Source: Linanthus parryae (lineage: Eukaryota > Streptophyta > Magnoliopsida > Ericales > Polemoniaceae). Taken from it: a stretch of DNA of 64,000 nucleotides. The position numbers were made by a program, and so were the translations under genes. Numbering within the stretch: position 1 is the stretch's first letter; every line of letters begins with the position of its first letter. This document shows positions 10,432 to 21,587 of the stretch, in pieces. A model generated the notes under the pieces. It searched no databases. It was not told where the DNA came from and saw only the letters and a program-made list of their open reading frames with translations. The DNA lies in assembly GCA_023055425.1 (NCBI GenBank), contig JALGPY010000001.1, positions 68,548,691 to 68,612,690 of the forward strand, written 5' to 3'.

Positions 10432-11082
10432 TGTTGGGTCCAAGCCCACCCAAATATGGCAAAGTAGGGGCGGTGATGATGTTGAATTGGTCAACATTTT
10501 CTTTGCTTTGAAAGCAAGTAGTTTCCAAATGAGATTAGGAAACATCCTAATGAATTTACCACCGCCACTACCACTCTATAAATATAGGCATGTGATGCCT
10601 GTGTGAAATATGCTCTCAAAAGTATTCCCTCCTATTGCTACCTTGTGTCAGTAAGCAATTACAAGAGATCGAGCTCTCTGTTTGTGTTCTACACAAGAAG
10701 ACAAAACGTTTTCTTCGCGTTTGTTAAACGCGAGACGAAGAGGAAGAACACCGCGACGTGATCGTTCGCGACGACGACGAAGATTTCAGGAACTAATTCC
10801 GGGTAATTTGTTAGCAATTAGTTTGCGTAGTTTCCGCCTAGCGGCGAGTTTTTTTTTACCCAGTTTATTAGTTTCTAGTTTGTTTACCCACGTTTTAGTG
10901 GAAGTTTTGTCTACCCATTGTAATCGTTATAGTGGAAGTTCAGTGGGTCGTTTTGTCCCTCTCGCTTAGAGGGTTTTTCCCACGTTAAATTCTCTTGTCC
11001 TACATATTCTACTTTTCCGCACTTGTTCGTGTTGGCATTGTTTTCGCATTCTAGTCCGTCGATTTAGCCCCGTGACCCAACA
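10432..11082 (+). repeat. Copia-1 3' LTR
   Basis: The 651-bp partner of 5715-6358. It has the same TATA box (about 10577-10584) and carries a 7-bp insertion, CAAGTAG, relative to the 5' copy. Confidence 0.95.
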
Positions 11083-11087
11083 ATATG

Positions 11088-12719
11088 CACTGGAAAAATA
11101 ATTGCTACGTGATGGCATTGGGATTGAACCCAGAGCTCTACCCATTAGCAGACCGCCTAATCTGTGGTACTCTCATTATTTGAACAAAAAAGAAAAAATA
11201 AATAAAATATGCTGCTGAAAAAGAAGATAGCCACCAACTAAGCCATCTCACCGGAAAAAACTTCCATAAGTCCAGAATTAACCGGCTCAGATGGTACTTT
11301 CTGATTATTACAAAAATACCAGCTATTGGACAAAAAAGGTGATCCAGAAGAGAATCTTTTTTGACCTAGATAACATTTATAAGAGACAGGATAACAAATT
11401 TTCCAGGGAAATAACTATCAGAATATATTAATAAAAACATAGAAAACAATGGAAGAAATGATGATAAAAAAAAGCTATAACAAGATAACAATCTTTGACA
11501 AAAAGATCAATGAAACCTAAAAATCTTAGTTAAACGATCAACGATCAGCAGAAGTTAGCTTAATTTGAAAGTAATACAATAAAAATGACTACAAGAACTA
11601 AATAAAATAATTTCACATATGTATAGTTAAGTATTCAAAACCTTCTCGGCTTTCTCGAGTCTCCTACGGATTGTAGTTACTATCTCCTGCCGTTTTAGTA
11701 GTTCTAGAGCACATCATGTGTTGAGAAACTCGACGTCCCAGCAGATATACTTGCATTTTCGACCTATACCCTTGGTTCAAGTTGCGTCCATCATTTTCCG
11801 GCGTATGTGCGGTTCAAATAAGCAGGTTACGACTACAATAACAAAGCTCAAGCCTACTCTGTAACTTGCGTTTTATGAAAAACATTGCTTTAGCGGGAGT
11901 GTTGTTTTTGTGTGGTTGTAGAGTTGAAACTATGTTGAGACATTGTTGAGGCAAGGAAGAATAAAAAAGGTAAGGGTGAGAGAGGAAAATAATCTGAAAT
12001 TGGGAGTGAATGGGTAGGTGTATGTATTTGAAATGGTTGGTGAGTTAGAAATAAAGAAGAAAATTGGTAGTTGGGAGTTAGTTGGCTAAAAATGCCCAAA
12101 TAACATTATCAGTAATAGTAGATAACAATTGTAACTGTAAGTGAAAGGGGAGTATGCAGATGAATATGCAACACAGATACTCTAGAAGGGGGATTGAATA
12201 GAGTATGCCAACTTTTTGCAAAACTTGTGGAGAAAGGAGTTTTAGTTCAACAGAAAATGAGTTCAAGGCTTTGAAAAAATTTTCAAGCCTTTAAAAAGAA
12301 ATACAGTTTGAAATCAAATAGACAAGTCTTTTTCAAGTCCTTGAAAAGAGTTTCAAACCCTTGAAAACAGACAAGTTTGAATGCTACAAAAACTAAGTAT
12401 GTAAATGAAAACTGTAAATGCAAGAGACACATGATTTATAGAGTTCAGTCCACTTGGACCTACGTCTCTACCTCAGGGATCTTCTCCCTGCAGTATTTTC
12501 AACTCAATTTTTATTAATCAAAAGCTAAGCCCTAGATCTCAAGCACAGAGAGTTGCCTTACTCTGTTACAGCTTGTCGTTCTCCCTAACCTATCTAGTAC
12601 CTTCTCTAGCTAACTGATTAACTAAGAATTCTCTATTGTTCACCTTGAACAATCCTTGAGAATGAATTATAGAAGTATTACAAAAATGATCTACAAATAA
12701 AGCACAATACAGAAGAATA
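11088..12719. other. Non-coding stretch between Copia-1 and the PMD pseudogene
   Basis: I see no gene. A B-box-like word, GGTTCAATCCC, lies on the minus strand near 11128-11138, but I could not pair it with a convincing A box. The block from about 12180 (CTAGAAGGGGGATTGAATAG) to 12700 resembles non-coding repeat sequence common in plant genomes, but I cannot name it. It would lie just 3' of the PMD gene, inside the aPMD-1 element. Confidence 0.4.
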
Positions 12720-14499
12720 TTATAAATCCTGAAGGGGCTCAGTCATAACTGCATCTTCATTCCTTTCTCCTCCTGCTTCATTTACACTTGGTGCAGACTC
12801 AGGCGCTTCTGGCAAATTTTTGCGTGCGATATCAGGTTGCGTCCCGAGATTTGCAGCGATGTCAGCATCAAGAGCGGGTAGTCGAACGTCCGTCATGACT
12901 TGATCAGGTGCAATGTCATCCACATTAGACTCAGGCTCAGCCTCTCCTTTGTTAGTTGTCACATTATGAGGCGAAGGACTTCAAGTTCTTGCCTCATCAG
13001 CGACCTCGACTCGCTCGGCCACTTCAGGAGGAGTCTCAATTGACAACACATCTGTAGGAGCAACACTCGATGGAATCGGAGTAGCAGCGGCATTAACTCT
13101 CTGGTCACTTGTAATCGGAGATATGTCACTCGCAGCGGCATCAACTCTTTGAGAGGTCTCTTGAGCAGCGCGCCCATCAGTTCTTGGGGGAGGAGGGAAT
13201 CTATCTTCTTGAACCAAGTCTTGGTTAACATGATCAACATTCTGCTCTCGCTCCTGCCCAAGCTCTTCTTCCTCTTCTTGCTCTAATATGAATTCGAGCC
13301 TTTCCTCGTCGACGTTAGCTTCACCGTCGATTGTCCGAACCTCTCCAGAAGGCTGTTCAGTTGGATATGCTGATAAAGCATTATCAGAGGTTCTAGCAGT
13401 AGTCTCAGAGAAGCGAACAACGATACTGCGAAGGCGAGGTCGTCTCAGCATCAAAGGTTGTTCTGCCAAAATTACAAGTATCAGAATCACAAAGAAGGGT
13501 CCACATGACTGGAATTTAAAAAGGGCTTATGATAACAAAGACCTCCACATTCATATGGGATATCTGCGTAAGTACTATGACTCAGATTATCATCGATTCC
13601 TTTTAAAGTCGCGTGCCCTGGTTATACGCGAGATAGCTTGTCGTTATTATTTGAAAGTAATGGAGCCAACTACAGCAATCTTAAGGAAATTGCTTACCTG
13701 ACGCTTCACCACATTGGTCCACTAACCAACGACGAATGTCACTTTTAGACACTCCATGTTTTAAGGCTTCATAGATAACTTCCTGAAGAGATAAGGCGAA
13801 TAGATATATAGTTTCTTCCTCATCGTCGTCGCAAACGATCTCCTGGAAATTCTGTTGGGCGCGTTCCAGTTGATCCATAACAGATTGCGAACGCTGAGTA
13901 TGCTCTTGAAGGCTCTTGAAGGCTCTTCTTCATGGATTTTGCGACATCGCGCTCTTCATGCAGTGTTGCTTCTTCCTTGGTCTGTTTCGCCATAGACGCG
14001 GACTCCGCGATCACGTCTTCCTCAGTAGGGCCTTCTGGAGCTTCTTCAGAATCCACGCTATCTGAAAATATGCTCATATCAGCAAAGTCTTTGATTCAAG
14101 ATGGGTCAAACGCAACACTTAAAGGCAAAGTTATTACCTTCCCGCTTGGAAAAAGAGGCCTCTGAAACGTACTCGACAAAGTCTTCCAAGTTAGTCTGCT
14201 TTGAGCTCTGGCCTCATTTGGTAGTCACTTGCTTCCGGGGAGTAGGGTTGTTTCGCGCGCGCTTTGTTGGCCGAGACACCGTCGCATCTGTTGAGGGCTC
14301 TTCGGAAGCTTTATTTTTATTCGCGTTGGCGTCTTGTTCTACAAGAGATGTGATGAAAACTGCAAAAGAGCAGACCAAATTTTGGCTTCTATCTCTTTAC
14401 CTATTGGCGTCTCAGGTTCGATGACGATGTTAGCTTCGTCCTTCGAGCGCAAGATAGTGACAAGTGCACTGCTGCGATCTCCAGAACCGAATCTCCTAA

Positions 14500-15187
14500 C
14501 ACTACTAGAAAAACAGGCTGTCACGGCAGTTTTACTTACAGCGGGTGAAAAAACCGCCGTTTAATAAGCCCATTCACGACGGTTTTTAAAAAGCAACGAA
14601 AATTTTAAAAGTAACGGCGGTTTCTGAAAACCGCCGTATAATTGAGCCCATATACGGCGGAAAATTAACAACCGCCATAGGTTCACGGCGATTATTATCT
14701 TATAGCCGTTAATTGAACGGCAGAGTATTAAATTGCGCCGTGAAAGTATACGGTGATCCATGCAAACCGCCTGAAATAAAATAAAATAACTTTTTATTCT
14801 TTATTTCATTTAAATAAAATAATCTACTAGAATTAATCCCAGCCATTGACTAGAATCCCCACTAGATTAATCTCAGTCCTCCATTCGTAACCCTATCTTT
14901 ATAACTCCAAACCTCTCTCTTCCTCTCATTACCACTTCCACGTTCTCTCTCCCTCCCTATCACTCTCTGTTTCTTCATCGAATTTGCCCTCCTCCTCCCA
15001 GCAACCATCTCTTCACTTTCCAGCCCCGCCATCTTCGGTCACAACGGAGAACCATCGCCCGACCTATCTTCGTCACCCGATAGGTTTCTCCTCCCTTCAC
15101 GAATTCGATCGGACAAGAAAGAGACAGCAGCGTCAGAAGCCCACCACCACTGCGACGTCAATTCTCCGGCGACCCAACACCGTCAGA

Positions 15188-15244
<57 letters not shown>

Positions 15245-15283
15245 TGTGTGTGCTTCTGCGAGCAGATCGATCACTCGTTCTCC

Positions 15284-15358
<75 letters not shown>

Positions 15359-15850
15359 GTGCATACGAGAGCAGATCCCCCCGTCTCCCCTTCGATCTGA
15401 TCTTTTTTTCGACCAAACCTTCGATATGATCTGAACTCACTTAGTTCTTTGGTTGATTTGGATTGATTTTTGAGGATATGGATCTGGACTGAAAATATTG
15501 TTTCTGTTGAGAAGATATTTTTTTTTTGTTGAGAAGATGACTGAAAATATCATAAATGTAAAATTTCAATTATTAATAAAAACAACAAATAAAAAATAAC
15601 TGGAACGAAAATTAAGCGGTTAATATTTCAGACGTTGTTGTAAGACTTTCCATATGGTTTAAGGCGGTTTATAAGAACCACCGAAAATAAAAAAATACGT
15701 CGGTTCTGGCCGCCCTTATTCACTAAACGACGGCGTTGCTCGCGTCACCTTCTAAACCGCCATAAAAACCGCCGTATCTGATTTTAAGGCGGTTTTTATC
15801 AAATTTAAGGCGGTTTCAAACCGCCGTTTCTAGCTGTTTTTCTAGTAGTG
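14500..15850. mobile_element. Non-autonomous CACTA (En/Spm-like) transposon, 1,351 bp
   Basis: The ends are perfect inverted repeats, CACTACTAGAAAAACAG and CTGTTTTTCTAGTAGTG, flanked by the 3-bp duplication TAA (14497-14499 and 15851-15853). All three features are diagnostic of CACTA elements. Subterminal ACGGCGGTTTTT and AACCGCCGT words repeat in both orientations at both ends and probably bind transposase. There is no transposase ORF; the centre holds CT and GT microsatellites. It interrupts exon 2 of the aPMD-1 gene a few codons after the splice site. Confidence 0.95.
15191..15355 (+). repeat. Compound (CT)n-(GT)n-(CT)n microsatellite
   Basis: CT runs about 15191-15227, GT about 15228-15252, and CT again about 15285-15355 after a short unique spacer. 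Long open frames of repeated Ser-Leu or Arg-Glu here are artefacts of the repeat. The tract lies inside the CACTA element. Confidence 0.97.
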
Positions 15851-16509
15851 TAAAGACACACTAAAAACAAAACAAGAAGTCAAAATTCAGCATTACATTT
15901 CCGAACTGCTTCAAAAGAGAAAAAAAATGAGTTGACAACATACCTTGTTGAACTCGTCTGCATAGTCCTTTCTTGCTTTGAAGGAGTCCTTTTGAACTTC
16001 TTCAATTTTCTCCGCGGGAACCAGTTTCGCGCCTAAATGATGATCTTTATCCAATGGAGAATAGAATCTGTACTGTTTCGCGTCCCTGGAAGCCTTGGAT
16101 TTAAAAGGCTAGTCTCCTATTCTAATTGCAGGGGCTATAGAGGGCTGAAATTGAAGCCGAGACCTAGCTTGAAGGCGAGTTTGGGCATTTCAGAAGGCAT
16201 CCAAATCAACAGTCGCCTCCCCCACTCTATTTCTGGACAGCTGAGTTAATGGGAGCATGCCAACCAGCAGATCGTTGCACTCTTTGTACAACAGCCTCTT
16301 ATAGCAGCCCTTTACAACTGAGTCAAACCACAATGAAGGGGCCACGGCGTCAAAGCCAAACTGGGGACTCACCCTAACTGGATCATAGTGAGTTGTGATG
16401 AGTGGATAGCTGGTACACTCGATTCCATCTTCGCATAAAGCGGGTAGATACCCCCTCTTGCATCAGTTGACTAACCTGGAGTAGCAGAGAGATCCCTCAA
16501 TGATGTGCG

Positions 16510-17938
16510 TGTAGGGTTTTGATTCATGGATCGCGCAAACGGAAGCATAATCAAACAAATAACCATGCAAAACCCTCCAAGGATCACAAGTCTAGATGCA
16601 TAACGATAGTAAAGGTAAGAAATCATAAACACACCTTTGGGTTCTCCTTGATGACTTCAAACGCGAATAGTGTCACGTTCTCTATAGTTGATCCACGCCT
16701 AGAGTTGATCCTAGATCTCCCAAACTCCTTGGTGCTAGCCCGGAATAAGAGGAGGGTGAAGGAATCACGCAAAAAGAGACAAAAAGAGGGGCTCGGCCCT
16801 CTTTTGGCCGACGGGGTGAGGGGGCGGCGGCAAGGGACGGGTTCGGCCCTTGTTGCTTGCTCTCTCTCTCCTTTGTTCTCTCCCACTCTTGTTATGATCA
16901 CTAATGAGCATAAGTTATGAGGAAGGAAGGAAGGAGGGTCCTTTATATAGTCCAACAACTCCTTGTTAACTACCTAAAGGACGTATTCTAGTCCTACTAG
17001 AATTCAATTTAGTCCCTTCCTTGCAAATTAGTCCCTACTAAGTTTGCAAGGGTTTGCAAAGTGATCCTTCTAATTAATTAATCCAATTAATTAATTCCCA
17101 AATCTAGTACAACTCTATATAGCGTGTGACCCCATAGGTTCTATCTAGTTGGTAGCAACTATTTGCTAATATGGAGCGGTTTCTAGCAAAACATCCATTC
17201 TAGCCAACTAATAGAATAGTCATCTAGACAACCTTGTACAAGTAATTGTCTCATCCCTTTGCCTCCATATCCGGATTGGACACGAGACATACAAGTCACA
17301 CTCGTATATCCAATCCATAGTTTCTCGATCTATGGGATAGCCTTATTCGTGCAAATAACATCAATATCCCATATTCATTTATTTGAGTTTGGCCAGACAT
17401 TCTATAAGCACTATCCTTCGAGTGGCCTAGGATACTTGCTCCCGTTATGTGGGAGGGGAAAATCCTCTCTACGTCCACTACGATCTCTAAGCTTGCTTCT
17501 CATTGTATCCAGTACACGCCTTTATAACTACCCAGTTACGGTGTAGCGTTTAAGGCTACCAAGATCACAATGATCCACAACTAGAATATCTAGTGACTTC
17601 AAGTCTAAGGATGACAATACCATTGCACCCGAGAAGCACTTGTGACTCAACATAACATGTTTGTAGCTTTCTCGGTGATGGGTCAATCCAGTGCAACATT
17701 CCGTAATGCACACCTATGTGTTGGATCGTGATATCTCCATATCAATCCAACCCCATACTAGTCTATAGATGATTGTCCCATTAATCATTATACTTGACTA
17801 GGGATATTTAAGATAAACAACACGATTGTAAATCTAAGGACTTCATTATATTAAATATCCAATAAATAATAAATGAATTTTCTAGCCATATACAAATTCA
17901 TACTAAACTAGATTGCCTCTAGGGCATCTATTCCAACA
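16510..17938 (-). mobile_element. Solo LTR of the Copia-4 family inside the aPMD-1 gene
   Basis: A 1,429-bp sequence almost identical to the Copia-4 LTR at 44281-45709, with the same length, TGTAGGGTTT start and TTCCAACA end on the plus strand. It is flanked by a perfect 5-bp duplication, GTGCG (16505-16509 and 17939-17943). No internal sequence or second LTR is present, so a full element was reduced to one LTR by recombination between its LTRs. It lies in exon 1 of the aPMD-1 gene, in the same orientation as that gene. Confidence 0.95.
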
Positions 17939-19872
17939 GTGCGCACGAGTGTACTTCACACTTCGATCGGGATACATGTTGTCTCTGAAGACAATATTGT
18001 CCAACTGTTGGACGTAGGGTCTGGGATTAAAAAAGCTGGCATCATCGCATATCAAGGGGAATGAGCGGAGAACAGCCTTGGTTTTAAACTAACACCACGA
18101 GCGAGAGCAGAAGAGCTTCTTCTTAAACTTAGGCGCATCCCACAAGGTCAATGGCTAGGGGATCGGAGCATATAAAGGCCATCGTTCGTACACCCACATT
18201 GACAGGAACGCGACGTTGACATACGTCACCACGTCGACTCGACCCTGGGACTGCTCCACATGCGACATCTCCAGATCTAGGCGGTGATAAAGAACCAAGG
18301 ACCAAGGGACCCAACGCTACCTTCTTCCCAAGGGATAGACAAACCTCCAGAGAAAGAACATGGCAAAACACACCATCGTGGGGGTGACCGTCAATAAGAT
18401 ATAGTGACAACCACACGCAGAGAAAGCCACACAGTGTATATTGGGAACCCTTCCCTTCAAATGAGGTGGAGGCCTTCGGGTTCTTCGCAGTCACTTCTAG
18501 GGAAATCTTCGAATTGGCAAAGTCGGGGTAGAAGTAGGTCACGCATTTGGACCACAGGTTCTTCGCGCCTGAAGGAACTGTTACGTATGTCTTCGCAGGC
18601 TTGCTCGATGCCCACCTGGTGGCATTCTTCTTCAGGTCGCCGATACAATTCTTCATTTCTTCGAAGATCAAGAGCTCTTCGTCAGTACTCAAAGCAGCCA
18701 GAGGATCTATGGCGCCCATGAAGGGAACTTCTAGCAGCGCCTCGACATCTTCGAGTGTCGGCGTGGCTTCAAAAGTCAAAAAGTGAAAGATGTGAGTTTT
18801 CTTCGAGTACCTCGAGAATAAAGGCATTAGCATGTCTTTATCCAGCTTCACGCTTAATCCCTTTGTCGCGTGCACAGCTCCATAAATCCCCGCGCGGGTT
18901 AACTCAGTCTCAAAAAGGGTGAAAATGTATACCGTCCACTCGTCCATGTAATCCAACTTCTCGGTGAAGGTCTGGTGAAGAATATCTGTGAAGGGGTAAA
19001 GTCTAGCCTCGAGGCCAAGTCTATGAATATAATTCACATTGGCAAGATCCCAATCGTCTCTCTAAGGCTCAGATGTCAACTTCAAAGCATTCTTTGGGGG
19101 AGGATTCTCAATTGAAGTGCCTCTGATGGTGGCCAGATAAAAATCTTCCCCTCCTAGGTAAGGGGCGTTGCACCATAGCTCTTTTGGGACCTCTGGAAGA
19201 GCAACTGCTTCCTTCAAGCTTTTAGTTCTGGCCATCTCTGTTTAAAAAAAAACGCCTACAAAGCAAGATTTGAAGATCAAAAACCTGTTCGAGTATGAAG
19301 AACAATGAAGAACACGAAGAGCAAGTAGTTCTAAACCCAGATTGGGCACTAGTTTGGATTCAAAAAGTAAGGCGAAGGATAAAGGTCACTAACCTTGTTG
19401 TCTTTTGAGCGATTGGATTGTTTGAACAACTTGATCGAGAATTTGGTTGAAGATTCGAACGTCTTGTTGGGAATTTTCTCTCCGGCTCATAAACCTTCAG
19501 TAGCAGCAATGGTGGAAAAGTTCTAATTGAAGAATCAAAAGTGTTTAAATAGTCCTCAAGTCTGAAGAGTCGCGACTGCTGACATTTTCTGAGTCAGCAC
19601 CACTTCGATAACCAGAAAAATTGGTGACCTATCATATCATTCTGAGTTATACTTGCCTCAAAAACCGGCGAAAATATGTGGATGGCGTCTGGTTAACTTC
19701 GCAATAGCCACGCCTCATCAGAGGCTATATGGCGTCTCGAAACCCTAGGCAATCATGGCTATATATGGGGGCTAGGGATTCAAATTTTATTCAAAGTAAT
19801 ACGAGGATCTGCGTGGGGACCACGCACACCTGATTTTGCGCAACTACACGGAAAACGCGCGCGTGACATTCG

Positions 19873-19888
19873 CGCAAAAGGGGGCTAA
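19873..19888 (+). promoter_or_regulatory. aPMD-1 polypurine tract
   Basis: CGCAAAAGGGGGCTAA sits directly before the TG of the LTR at 19889. The same word, AAAGGGGGCTAA, is present in inverted orientation at the equivalent site of aPMD-2 (41298-41309). Confidence 0.7.
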
Positions 19889-20497
19889 TGTAGATAGTGC
19901 ATTCCAGACAGACAGAGCGTAGCCACCTGGCGGCCATCCAGCACATCTAGTTGTGCTCCATATACACCCAATCACTGCTCATACTTATCCACTGCGGGCT
20001 GCGAGACAGGGCCCCCCGCGATGGTCACCACACGGGACTTGTAGGGACTTAGTAGGCTAGAGTAAGGTCCGTCGCGCGCGAACGACAACTAAGCTCACGC
20101 GCGACCCTTAGTAATTGACTGAGAGATTCAAGGATTACGTGTTCCATAAATGCAGTGATCTCACAACGGTCCCCTACTTATGCAGATGAACGTGTAACGT
20201 GCCCTATATATACGGTTGAACGTGGCGTTACAGGGCTATCATTAACCCGCCATTTATAGGCGCATTAACCCCTCATAACGGTCACTTCCCCACTATATAT
20301 AGGAATGTTTGCCTCCTATGGCAGCTGTCTGGTCATCTCGGATCTTTTTCTAGAAAATACACTGTCTCTCTCTCAAGAACAGTTACCATTGCTTACTCTC
20401 TCCCTACTCACTACCCCTCATCTCTCTGTGTTCATATTCCCATCCCCTACTTGAGGTGTACACTTGGATCTCTCTCGAGGATTTCCTTGTACACACA
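19889..20497 (+). repeat. aPMD-1 3' LTR, facing opposite to the PMD gene
   Basis: About 609 bp from TGTAGATAGTGC to CTTGTACACACA. It follows a polypurine tract, has TG and CA ends and a TATA box, CTATATATAGG (about 20293-20303), which leaves roughly 195 bp of R/U5. The diverged aPMD-2 LTR (40670-41297) shares ends, TATA position and several blocks, including GTCCCTACAAGTCCCGTG in inverse orientation. Downstream the sequence switches abruptly to Copia-6 gag. No 5' LTR, primer site, gag or pol of this element is visible, so the host element is truncated or non-autonomous. Ty3/gypsy Tat-type membership is an inference from known antisense ORFs in that lineage. Confidence 0.65.
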
Positions 20498-20502
20498 TGG
20501 TA

Positions 20503-20762
20503 AGCCTGTTCGGAGCATCAATGGTGTTTACCCCGGCATCGTTGATATACTGCGGTAGCGGCGGTGTTGAATCGTTGTTGTTCCCTAACAGATTATGGGC
20601 ACGAAAGATCGAAGATAACAAATGTTTCCACAATACGTAGTTGGAGTTATCCAAATTGAAGAGCATAAAGTTGTTGATGTTGGAAAGGAAGAAAGAGGAT
20701 TGGTAGGGGTGGCAGAAGCCATGGATAGATCGAGAGCAGCAAGCATGCAAGCTCTGATACCA
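20503..20762 (-). pseudogene. gag: Copia-6 gag N-terminal stub and primer site
   Basis: The minus strand has a primer site, TGGTATCAGAGC (20762 to 20751), then a Copia gag N terminus of Ale style with FNLDNSNYVLWKHLLSSIFR and FRAHNLLG. After about 85 codons the sequence switches abruptly at about 20497 to the aPMD-1 LTR. The rest of gag-pol and the 3' LTR are not seen in the window, so the element was cut by the aPMD-1 insertion or by a deletion. Confidence 0.75.
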
Positions 20763-21059
20763 TGAAAACCCGATTAGGGTTTCATGAAGAACAACAAGGA
20801 AAGAGATGGAACTCTCTAGAGAGAGAAAATTGCAGAAGAAAATGGAAACGCTTAATCTACATTCAATGAATGTTTTGAATAAATACAAGGATAGCTAACA
20901 ATTTGTGACCTTTCAGAATATATTAACAGAAGGACCAAAAACTCTAGACTGGGTTACAATTAGGTCCTGACGAGATATCTGGGCTTCTCTCTCTTGGACA
21001 CCATTCTTCGGGCTTGTTTCTTCCTTTTGGACTTTGGGCTTTTATGCTCTAATACAACA
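20763..21059 (-). repeat. Copia-6 5' LTR
   Basis: On the minus strand a 297-bp LTR runs from TGTTGTATTAGAGC to CGGGTTTTCA and abuts the primer site. Ends are TG and CA. No second copy is visible in the window. Confidence 0.75.
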
Positions 21060-21452
21060 ATGGCTTTCTTGTGTTGCAATTGTTAGCTGTAGCCAACATG
21101 GGTATTTTTAGCAAAACATAAGGTGAAGAAGAAGAAGTGAAGGAAAACATGGTTGAATAAGATATGGATTTGAGCCTCTTAACAACACTACTAGGTCGAT
21201 ATGAGCTGGATATGAGTGTAGACCGATACGAGTGGATTTTAGCAAAATCCTTTCCCAAGCTGGGTTCGGGCGGATTTAGCCAAACTGTATTGCCAAGTTC
21301 TGGAACTATGCTTGATCAACCAAAATTTAGTTTGGGTTGAGATAAGATGACTGAATCCCACATTCTTGAAGATTCTGACGCCTTAGGAGGATGAAGATTG
21401 CAGACTTTTCCGAATGTGCCTTCCCTTATTTAAGGGAGGACATGCAACATAG
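21060..21452. other. Short unassigned stretch
   Basis: I see no gene or repeat family. The stretch ends with CATAG (21448-21452), which is the left target duplication of Copia-2. Confidence 0.5.
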
Positions 21453-21574
21453 TAATATAGTCGTACGACTCGTCGTGTAATTAGTAGAGGACTCATTGTG
21501 TAATTAGTGCTGTAATTACTATTTAAACACTGTGAATACTGAATGAAAGACACGGAAGATTTCTCCCACTTTCA
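21453..21574 (+). repeat. Copia-2 5' LTR and adjoining primer site
   Basis: The 122-bp LTR runs from TAATATAGTCGTACGAC to CTCCCACTTTCA. The primer site TGGTATCAGAGCT (21575-21587) follows without a gap. A TATA-like element is not obvious; TATTTAAA at about 21521-21528 is the best candidate. Confidence 0.9.
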
Positions 21575-21587
21575 TGGTATCAGAGCT

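Larger units (their letters stand above)
5715..11082 (+). mobile_element. Copia-1: complete Ty1/Copia LTR retrotransposon, Tork/Tnt1-like
   Basis: This is a full-length 5.4-kb element. LTRs of 644 bp (5715-6358) and 651 bp (10432-11082) both start TGTTGGG and end CCAACA. The host target ATATG is duplicated exactly at 5710-5714 and 11083-11087. An initiator-Met primer site follows the 5' LTR and a purine tract precedes the 3' LTR. By eye the LTRs differ at roughly 10 positions plus a 7-bp indel, so the insertion is fairly recent. The coding region is a single gag-pol frame broken by one frameshift near 6500 and one stop at 7689. The Tork/Tnt1-like assignment rests on RT and RNase H sequence style and needs a tree. 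Confidence 0.95.
12720..19393 (-). pseudogene. aPMD-1: broken spliced plant mobile domain gene, antisense to its LTR
   Basis: Relative of the open gene at 42021, here heavily damaged. A 5'UTR intron (19393 to 19238) ends in CAG two bases before the ATG at 19235, as in the other copy. Early coding sequence matches it (APYLGGEDFY; KLDYMDEWT; TPTLEDVEALL; YLIDGHPHDGVF; VALGPLVLGSL). Exon 1 ends AAG|GTATG (15944/15943) and exon 2 starts at 15860 (CVFRRFGSGDRS). A later intron (13697 to 13463) separates a coiled, acidic segment from a Pro/Glu-rich tail ending at TAA (12720). Lesions: TAG at codon 58 (19064), a frameshift near 18290, a solo LTR (16510-17938), a CACTA insertion (14500-15850), a 10-bp duplication near 13910 and an in-frame TGA near 12983. 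PMD proteins include Arabidopsis MAIN and MAIL1; the role in retroelements is unknown. Confidence 0.82.

Noticed and set aside
11120..11165. SINE or tRNA on the minus strand near GGTTCAATCCC
   Set aside because: No A box with acceptable match and spacing; B-box-like words arise by chance.
12720..20497. aPMD-1 as a Mutator-like transposon with terminal inverted repeats
   Set aside because: I first suspected this because PMD genes occur in such elements, but no inverted partner of the right end exists on the left, and a polypurine tract plus TG...CA LTR with TATA box fits better.
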